13,262 nt of DNA from CAZQCJ01 sp964591885 (GTDB lineage Bacteria; Patescibacteriota; Microgenomatia; PFEM01; JAPLYW01), in contig CAZQCJ010000002.1 in NCBI GenBank assembly GCA_964591885.1, positions 1-13,262 on the forward strand, read 5' to 3'. A program made the position numbers and the translations under genes. Below are positions 5,452 to 10,999 of this stretch, piece after piece (position 1 is the stretch's first letter; each line of letters starts with the position of its first letter). The notes beneath the pieces were generated by a model. The model made no database searches. It worked only from the letters and a program-made list of their open reading frames with translations, and was not told the DNA's origin.

Positions 5452-7131
5452 CATTCTCTCTGGTGTTTCAATCCCCAATAGGTCCAATCCATTCCTAATA
5501 ATCTTACTTACAGCTAAAGTTAAAAACAAGCGGAAGTTAACCGAATCAAGCCGATCAGCTTTCAAGATAGAAAGCTTATTATAAAAAAGATTATACTTTT
5601 GGGCTAAATCAAAAAGAAAATTACAAATTAAATTAGGGGCTAGCTTCTCTTCTGCTTCTTTAATAACTTCAGCAAATTTATAAAGAGTTCTTAAGAGTTC
5701 CTTTTCCTCTTTTTTAAGATGAGAAGGAAGATCAATTGTTTCAGTTTTAATGTCTTCTGTTTTAGCCAAAACTGATTGGCAACGAGCATAAGTATATTGC
5801 AAATAAGGACCGGAATCACCTTCTAAATTGATTGATTCCTCTATATCAAAAGCAATTTCGCTTAAAGTATTAAATTTCAAAAGTGAATATTTAACTGCGC
5901 CAACAGCAATTTTTTCAGCTACTTTTTCCGCTGTTTTAAATTTTTTGAGAAGCTGTTTTTTAACTTCGTCTAATAACCACTCCCCTAAAACAACTTCGCC
6001 GGTCCGTGAAGACATTTTGCCGTTTTTCAAACGAACCCAGCCATACATTAAATGAAACTCCCGGCCAATCGTTCTGGGTAAAATTTGTTCCAGAGCCTTA
6101 AAAACAACTTCAAAGTAGCCTTTCTGCTCCGGACCAACAACATGGAAGATTTTCAAAGGATTAAAATCGGCAAATTGCTTTTTAGCTAAAGCCAAATCTT
6201 TAGCTTCATAGGTCGGCAAGCCTTTTTTGTTTAAAAAAACACGATTATGAAGTCCATACTTTTCACCGGGAAAAATAATCGCTCCTTCACTTCTCTGGAA
6301 AATTTTCTTCTTAAGCCCTTCTAAAACCATCTCTTTGCCTTCTTCAGCAACCTGGCTCTCAAAATAAAGACGATCAAATTTAGTCCCCAGTCTTTGGTAA
6401 ATCCTTTCAAAATAATTAAGACTCCAAAGCCGGGTTTCCTGCCAAAGCTTAATAATCTCTTTATCTTGAGCGTAAATTTGACTATTCAATTTTTCGATTT
6501 CAACCTTAGCTCTGCCGTTTGCTTCATAAGCTTTGTTTCCTTTAATATAGGCCTTAGCCAATAACTCAATCTTTCCTCTTAATGAACGCGGCGTATCTTT
6601 CTTAAGTTTTAAAACCCCCCATAAACACTTGGCCACATGGAGACCAATATCTCCTTGATAATTAACGCGATAAATTTGTTTCCCATTGGCTTTCAGGATT
6701 CGACAAAGGGTTTCTCCTAAACAGATATTGCGCAAATGGCCAAGATGAAATTGTTTATGAGTATTAGGATGGGCAAATTCAACCATAATCCCCTTTTCAA
6801 TCTTGTTTTTAACCAATCTTTTTTTCTTTATCACTTCCTTAACTTGAGTGATAAGAAAATTACTTTCTAAAGAGAGGTTAATAAAGCCAGGCTTAACCAC
6901 TTCAATCTTTGCCAAATATTCCGGCAAACCTTGAGAACGCCAAGTATTAACAATCTTCATCGCCAACTCAAAAGCTGAATGATAATTCTTCTGCCAGCAT
7001 TGAAGAGCAATATTAGTTGAATAATCACCATAATCAGCGTTAGCTGGATGCTCCAAAACCAGCTTTTGGGGATTAATTTTAAGCTTTTTCAAAACAGCAC
7101 CGAGGTCTTTTTTAATTTGCTGATAAATCAT
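5449..7131 (-). CDS. argS: Arginyl-tRNA synthetase (class I)
   Basis: About 560 residues from ATG 7131. It charges tRNA-Arg with arginine using ATP. In order: N-terminal Arg-tRNA additional domain (to about residue 90), the HIGH-type motif HLGHLRN (129-135) after PNTHKQF, the catalytic Rossmann core, KMSSRTG (372-378) as the second signature, the C-terminal DALR anticodon-binding domain with YLQYTYARCQS, and the typical ending LLGIETPERM. An upstream in-frame ATG at 7179 would add 16 residues, but it lies beyond a promoter whose -10 ends 7 nt before ATG 7131, and MIYQQIKKDLG matches the usual ArgRS N-terminus. tRNA-Arg(CCU) is encoded about 2 kb away. The stop codon lies inside the tandem repeat. 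Confidence 0.97.
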   Translation of the reverse strand: MIYQQIKKDLGAVLKKLKINPQKLVLEHPANADYGDYSTNIALQCWQKNYHSAFELAMKIVNTWRSQGLPEYLAKIEVVKPGFINLSLESNFLITQVKEVIKKKRLVKNKIEKGIMVEFAHPNTHKQFHLGHLRNICLGETLCRILKANGKQIYRVNYQGDIGLHVAKCLWGVLKLKKDTPRSLRGKIELLAKAYIKGNKAYEANGRAKVEIEKLNSQIYAQDKEIIKLWQETRLWSLNYFERIYQRLGTKFDRLYFESQVAEEGKEMVLEGLKKKIFQRSEGAIIFPGEKYGLHNRVFLNKKGLPTYEAKDLALAKKQFADFNPLKIFHVVGPEQKGYFEVVFKALEQILPRTIGREFHLMYGWVRLKNGKMSSRTGEVVLGEWLLDEVKKQLLKKFKTAEKVAEKIAVGAVKYSLLKFNTLSEIAFDIEESINLEGDSGPYLQYTYARCQSVLAKTEDIKTETIDLPSHLKKEEKELLRTLYKFAEVIKEAEEKLAPNLICNFLFDLAQKYNLFYNKLSILKADRLDSVNFRLFLTLAVSKIIRNGLDLLGIETPERM

Positions 7132-7138
7132 TTCATTC

Positions 7139-7167
7139 AGTATAACACCACACACAGCCTGCCGCAA
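7139..7167 (-). promoter_or_regulatory. Predicted argS promoter (extended -10)
   Basis: On the minus strand TTGCGG (7167-7162) and TATACT (7144-7139) are 17 nt apart, with TG one base before the -10 (TGTTATACT). Seven nt separate the -10 from ATG 7131, so the message would be leaderless or nearly so. Confidence 0.6.
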
Positions 7168-7200
7168 GACAAAATCCATAAGAAATATTTATTTATTAAT

Positions 7201-7219
7201 AAAAAAATGAGTATTCATT
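7201..7219 (-). terminator. Possible weak terminator of the com operon
   Basis: On the minus strand AATGA-ATAC-TCATT forms a 5-bp stem that runs into a T tract (complement of A7 at 7201-7207). It overlaps the stop codon of the metallo-beta-lactamase gene. The stem is short and AT-rich. Confidence 0.3.
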
Positions 7220-8114
7220 ATCTAGTAGGTTTTATCTGCCATTCCCAGCCATTGGAAACAACCTCAATACTTCCCTCCTGATCAGTTCTTAAAACCTTAA
7301 TTCCGGCCTGATTCAGACGTTCCAAGGTTTCCTGAGCCGGATGCCCAAAGCGATTCTTTCCTGAAGAAATAATAGCCAATTTAGGCTTAATTTTAGCCAA
7401 AAATTCCTCACTACTCGAAAACTTACTACCGTGATGAGCTACCTTTAAAATTTCCGTTTCCCCTAAGGCAAGTTGCTTTTCTACCTTTTCGGTAATATCA
7501 CCAGTGAGTAAAGCTTGAGAAGAGCCAAAAGAAAGCTGGAGGACAATTGAAGTATCATTCAAGTCATCGGAAAGACTCGCTGCTGACAAAACTTTAGATG
7601 CCAGAAGATTACTTCTCTGCCAAACTCGAGAATCACCTAACTTTTCTTCAGGCCATAAAACCAAAAATTCCAAACCCCCTATCTTTATCTTATTCCCAAC
7701 TTTTGGCGAATAAAAAGAAGCCTTTTCTGCTAAAACCAACTGATAAAACTGCCAGAAAGAAGCCCGGTCATTAACTAAAGAATTAGCAACAAAGTATTTC
7801 AAATTATATCTTTTAAAAACATCAATTAAGCCAACAAAATGATCTTCATCCGGATGGGTTAAAATCACCATTTCAATCTGGCGGTCCCAAAAAGGCAAAT
7901 GTTCTGAAAGACAGCTTAAAACTTTGCTGTCAGGCCCACCATCAATTAAAATCTGGGTCTGACGATAAACAATTAATATGGCATCTCCTTGGCCAACATC
8001 GCAGAAAACTAAATGAAGATGATTATCCGGCAAAGAAAAAACTATCCCCCAAAGCAAGATTAAAATCAAAAACAGCCAAAAAAGAGGCTTTTTAAAAATT
8101 AATAGTTCTTTCAT
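7218..8114 (-). CDS. ComEC/Rec2-type metallo-beta-lactamase domain protein, membrane anchored (separate C-terminal half of ComEC)
   Basis: 298 residues. One membrane segment (about 11-28) precedes LHLVFCDVGQGDAIL (DVGQGD 39-44), then LIDGG (56-60), the metal motif THPDEDH (H87, D89, D91, H92), LLTGDI, KVAHHGS, and a C-terminal FGHP...LRTDQEGSI segment. All are hallmarks of the ComEC/Rec2 C-terminal MBL domain, which in ordinary ComEC follows the channel on one chain and is thought to degrade the non-transported strand or otherwise act on incoming DNA. Here it is a separate frame whose ATG overlaps the end of the channel gene by 23 nt, so translation is probably coupled. The break falls exactly before the last membrane helix. 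Stand-alone anchored MBL proteins of this kind do exist. Confidence 0.88.
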   Translation of the reverse strand: MKELLIFKKPLFWLFLILILLWGIVFSLPDNHLHLVFCDVGQGDAILIVYRQTQILIDGGPDSKVLSCLSEHLPFWDRQIEMVILTHPDEDHFVGLIDVFKRYNLKYFVANSLVNDRASFWQFYQLVLAEKASFYSPKVGNKIKIGGLEFLVLWPEEKLGDSRVWQRSNLLASKVLSAASLSDDLNDTSIVLQLSFGSSQALLTGDITEKVEKQLALGETEILKVAHHGSKFSSSEEFLAKIKPKLAIISSGKNRFGHPAQETLERLNQAGIKVLRTDQEGSIEVVSNGWEWQIKPTR

Positions 8115-9360
8115 TTCGCTTCAAGCCTTTTTTTACTAAAAAAACTAACAAAAGCAAATAATAAAGAAGAGCCCACCAAAAAGAAACTTTTCCTATTTCC
8201 CAATTTATCCAGGATAAACTACCGAAAAATTCAACTACCTTCACAAACCAACTTAAAAAAGGCCAAATAAGCCAACTTATCAGTTGAGCCAAGAAACTGC
8301 TAAAAAAGCTTAAGATAGCGATAACAAAGCCAAAAACCATTAATAAAGGAATTAAAGGCAAAACCAAAGCATTAATTAAAGGCGAAAGCCAGCTAAACTG
8401 GCCGAAATTAACCAACAGGATTGGTAAAGTTGCCAACTGGGCCGCGATTGTCACCAATAAACTTTCACCCAAAACCGTTATTTTCCCTAAAGCCGAAAGT
8501 CTGGTTAACAACAAAGGATAAAGCCAAATAAGACCAGCTGTGGCGGCAAAAGAAAGTTGAAAACCAATATCAAAAAGTATCAAAGGCCATATTAAAAGCA
8601 TCACCATAACTGTTAATAACAAAAAAAGGCCAGGGTTAGTTTCCCGGCCAAAGAACTGTCCAGTAAAAATCATTATAGCCATCAAACCGGCCCGAACTGC
8701 TGGCGCTTCAGCTCCAACCATCAGAACATAAATTACAATCCCTAAAATCGCCATTAGAATCGCCCGGCGTCTTTTTAAAAACCAAACTGAAATACTTGTC
8801 AGAAAACCAGCAACTATAACCACATTTTGTCCTGAAGCTACAACCAAGTGAAGCGTGCCTGTTTTCCGCAAATCTTGCCAAAAATTTTCCGGCATCTGGG
8901 TTTTCACTCCCAAAACAATTCCTAATAGTAAACTTGCCTGCGGCTCCGGCAAAAACCTTTTTACCTTTTCTTCAATCTGTCCTCTAGTTTTTAAAAGGCA
9001 TCTTTTGAAATCAGTCTTACCAATTAAAGTTTCTTTTTCTTCTAGTAAGTGAATAGTTGGGAAAAAGGAGATATATTGACTCTTAAAGATGTTTATCACC
9101 TCTTTTCCAAAGGTGCCAATGACTTCCAATCTATCACCATAGAAATAGCCTGGAAAACGCTGAGCTAGGATTAAAACCGGACCAAGCTCAATGATCTGGT
9201 ATGAATCTTTAAGATATGGTTGATTAGTAACCCTGCCGACAATTTTCACTGGTCTTTCCCCCTCAGGAAGAAGATATCGAGGAAGATAAACAAGCCGAAA
9301 AAAATAGAAACAGAAAAAAAGGGAAAAAAGCAAGCAAAGGCTAATAAACCGAAATTTCAT
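8092..9360 (-). CDS. comEC: ComEC/Rec2 family competence channel protein (N-terminal and membrane domains only)
   Basis: About 422 residues from ATG 9360. N-terminal membrane segments (FRFISLCLLFSLFFCFYFF) lead into an OB-like DUF4131 region (about 35-110), then the competence domain with the GTLHLVVASGQNVVIVAG motif and about nine hydrophobic segments. RAGLMAIMIFTGQFFGRE is also characteristic. Family role: the inner-membrane channel that brings single-stranded DNA into the cytoplasm. The usual C-terminal MBL domain is missing and is encoded by the next gene. An alternative ATG at 9381 would add seven residues. I prefer 9360, which still overlaps the comEA end by 20 nt and starts just before the hydrophobic segment. 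Neither start has a strong Shine-Dalgarno sequence. Confidence 0.9.
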   Translation of the reverse strand: MKFRFISLCLLFSLFFCFYFFRLVYLPRYLLPEGERPVKIVGRVTNQPYLKDSYQIIELGPVLILAQRFPGYFYGDRLEVIGTFGKEVINIFKSQYISFFPTIHLLEEKETLIGKTDFKRCLLKTRGQIEEKVKRFLPEPQASLLLGIVLGVKTQMPENFWQDLRKTGTLHLVVASGQNVVIVAGFLTSISVWFLKRRRAILMAILGIVIYVLMVGAEAPAVRAGLMAIMIFTGQFFGRETNPGLFLLLTVMVMLLIWPLILFDIGFQLSFAATAGLIWLYPLLLTRLSALGKITVLGESLLVTIAAQLATLPILLVNFGQFSWLSPLINALVLPLIPLLMVFGFVIAILSFFSSFLAQLISWLIWPFLSWFVKVVEFFGSLSWINWEIGKVSFWWALLYYLLLLVFLVKKGLKRNERTINF

Positions 9361-9952
9361 CTTTGATTTTCTCAAAAACATTTTGAGGAATAACTTTTTT
9401 ACTTAAAAGCTCTTCAATTGATTGATAAGGTCGGTTCTTAATAATATCTTCTGCTCTTTTTTGACCAATTCCCCAAAGAGAATCTAATTGCAACAAAGAA
9501 GCTTTGTTAAGATTTATCTTGCCAATCTTATTGCCTTCTCTTTCTTTTGTTTCTTCTTCACCTTCAAAAGGAAAATAAATTTTAGCCCCATCAGTTAATT
9601 TCTGGGCTAAATTTAAATTTTGGGCAACCCATTCTCTGTCAGCCTGAACTCCTAAACCACCAGCCTGAATAAGTAAATCATTTAAACGAGCTTCTGGAGG
9701 CAACTCATAAACTCCAGGCTTTTCCACTGCCCCCTCTAAATAAACAAAAATCCTTTCTTCGCTTGCTTCTGAAGAAATAATCTCAATCTCCGGTTCTTTC
9801 TGATAAACCACTAAAAAAGCTAAAAAACCAATAATAATTAGAATTAAGCCAATAGAAGCAAAAATAACAACTGCCTTGTTTTTCTCCCAAATCTTTTGAA
9901 AATTAAAAATAATCCCCTGGTTATAATCTTTTAATTTTCTTTTATTCTTCAT
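9341..9952 (-). CDS. comEA: ComEA-like competence DNA receptor (SLBB + helix-hairpin-helix)
   Basis: 203 residues. A basic cytoplasmic tail is followed by one membrane helix (about 27-50), then an SLBB domain (about 67-127: VYLEGAVEKPGVYELPPEA...LIQAGGL) and a C-terminal pair of helix-hairpin-helix motifs (about 143-203: KINLNKASLLQLDSLWGIG...AEDIIKNRPY). ComEA proteins bind incoming double-stranded DNA outside the membrane and deliver it to ComEC. It is first gene of a tight minus-strand operon with comEC and the MBL protein. The ending overlaps comEC. Start ATG 9952 has only a weak GAATAAG upstream and no certain promoter between it and the terminator at 9998-10023. Confidence 0.92.
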   Translation of the reverse strand: MKNKRKLKDYNQGIIFNFQKIWEKNKAVVIFASIGLILIIIGFLAFLVVYQKEPEIEIISSEASEERIFVYLEGAVEKPGVYELPPEARLNDLLIQAGGLGVQADREWVAQNLNLAQKLTDGAKIYFPFEGEEETKEREGNKIGKINLNKASLLQLDSLWGIGQKRAEDIIKNRPYQSIEELLSKKVIPQNVFEKIKDEISVY

Positions 9953-9997
9953 CTTATTCTTTATCTTATTTATTATTTATGTTATAAATTTAGCCAC

Positions 9998-10023
9998 TAA
10001 AAAAGCCGGTTTTTATCCGGCTT
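9998..10023 (-). terminator. Rho-independent terminator behind the AbiEii-like gene
   Basis: AAGCCGG (10003-10009) and CCGGCTT (10017-10023) form a 7-bp GC-containing stem with a 7-nt loop. On the minus strand it is followed by a T run (complement of A9999-A10004). It lies 71 bp past the stop of the nucleotidyltransferase gene and separates it from comEA. A weaker T-rich stretch follows on the plus side. Confidence 0.85.
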
Positions 10024-10094
10024 ACTTTCTTTTAATCTAAACTTATTCCCCTTTTCTTGTCAAGCTCACTTTATTCCCGCATCTAATTAACTAA

Positions 10095-10706
10095 TTAACT
10101 TAAACTAAAATCAATCAATTTTTTCTTTACAATTTTATCATCTATTTTACAACCCTTGAGATAAATTATTTTTTCTTGATAATCAATATCCTTAAAGTAG
10201 GCTAATTGAGAACGGAACAATTTTTCATTAAATTCATTGCCAAAAACTTCTTGGGCTTTTTTTACAATCTGTTTAAGACTGTAATATTTCCCCAAGATGA
10301 AATATAAATCAATATAATCTTTCCATTTAGCTCTCATACCTAAGGTAAAAGCTTTCATCGCTGCTAATGTCAAGAGATCTGGAAGTTTCACTACATTGTC
10401 AAACTCTTCTGAAAAATTAATTTTATGAGAATAGCGAAAAAAGGTAAATCTTACCCCCTTAACAACAACTGTCAATTCTTCTGGCTTATTGACAACAACC
10501 ATGTCTATTTTAAAAGATTTAGAGATTCTATTTAAAACATCCTGATTTTTAAATTCCTCATTGGTAAAAAGATCAAAATCTATTGATCTTCGATGACCAA
10601 GATAAAGAGCAATGGCGGTTCCGCCTACTAAACCAAAATTATTGGAAAATAGTTTTAATAATGAGAGTAATCTTACTTGTTCTTTGGTTAGAATCTCCTT
10701 ATGCAT
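10095..10706 (-). CDS. AbiEii/AbiGii-like nucleotidyltransferase (putative toxin)
   Basis: 203 residues. The nucleotidyltransferase signature is LVGGTAIALYLGHRRSIDFDLF: GGT at 28-30 and the metal-binding pair D43/D45. Later AMKAFTLGMRAKWKDYIDLYFI matches the K-x-R-x-K-x-KDxxDL part conserved in AbiEii/AbiGii (COG2253-like) proteins. Known relatives act as toxins of type IV-like phage-abortive or TA systems, transferring nucleotides to tRNA or other targets. Whether this one is a toxin is an inference. ATG 10706 overlaps the end of the upstream small gene by 8 nt (ATGCATAA), so the two form a coupled pair, with a clear terminator downstream. The nearest alternative is a housekeeping-type minimal nucleotidyltransferase. 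Confidence 0.82.
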   Translation of the reverse strand: MHKEILTKEQVRLLSLLKLFSNNFGLVGGTAIALYLGHRRSIDFDLFTNEEFKNQDVLNRISKSFKIDMVVVNKPEELTVVVKGVRFTFFRYSHKINFSEEFDNVVKLPDLLTLAAMKAFTLGMRAKWKDYIDLYFILGKYYSLKQIVKKAQEVFGNEFNEKLFRSQLAYFKDIDYQEKIIYLKGCKIDDKIVKKKLIDFSLS

Positions 10707-10953
10707 ATTTTTGGAAGTAGAGCTGAAAATAATTCTTTATTTCTGGACGATAATTACAGCGTTTTTGCTTCAGTCTTTTTCTAAAAATTGAGGCTGTTTT
10801 TTTCATCCCTAAAATCTTTATCATCTTCTTAAAATCACTCCAGTTACCATAATTCAAAACCGCTTCAACAATAGAATCAACGGAAAGATTATCAAAATTT
10901 TCAGTATGCCAAATTAGATAAGGACGTTTTTTAATAAAATCGTTGATATTCAC
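10699..10953 (-). CDS. Small partner protein of the AbiEii-like gene (DUF6922-like, putative antitoxin)
   Basis: 84 residues starting with GTG at 10953; no in-frame ATG occurs until Met47. The sequence RPYLIWHTENFDNLS...VEAVLNYGNWSDFKKMIKILG resembles the small DUF6922-type family found directly upstream of AbiEii-like nucleotidyltransferases (family recalled from memory, not searched). It is mostly helical with a basic C-terminal half (FRKRLKQKR). By position it could be the antitoxin or regulator. A TGATATAAT box ends 6 nt before the GTG, making a leaderless start likely. It lies 46 bp behind the leuS stop. Confidence 0.6.
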   Translation of the reverse strand: MNINDFIKKRPYLIWHTENFDNLSVDSIVEAVLNYGNWSDFKKMIKILGMKKTASIFRKRLKQKRCNYRPEIKNYFQLYFQKYA

Positions 10954-10959
10954 TCTCTA

Positions 10960-10968
10960 ATTATATCA
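10960..10968 (-). promoter_or_regulatory. Extended -10 promoter of the AbiEii-like pair
   Basis: On the minus strand TGATATAAT (10968-10960) has a perfect TATAAT at 10965-10960 plus TG. A second TATAAT (10976-10971) lies 11 bp upstream. No good -35 was found. The -10 ends 6 nt before the GTG start codon. Confidence 0.6.
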
Positions 10969-10999
10969 CAATTATATTGCCCTAATTCATATCTATTGG

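Noticed and set aside
5297..5584. Plus-strand open frame of 95 codons
   Set aside because: It runs antisense over argS, the repeat array and the peptidase start. Its middle is the 34-bp repeat read in shifting frames, so it is not a protein gene.
7132..7179. Longer argS start at 7179
   Set aside because: The extra 16 residues (MDFVLRQAVCGVILNE) are unlike ArgRS N-termini, and the segment contains the predicted promoter.
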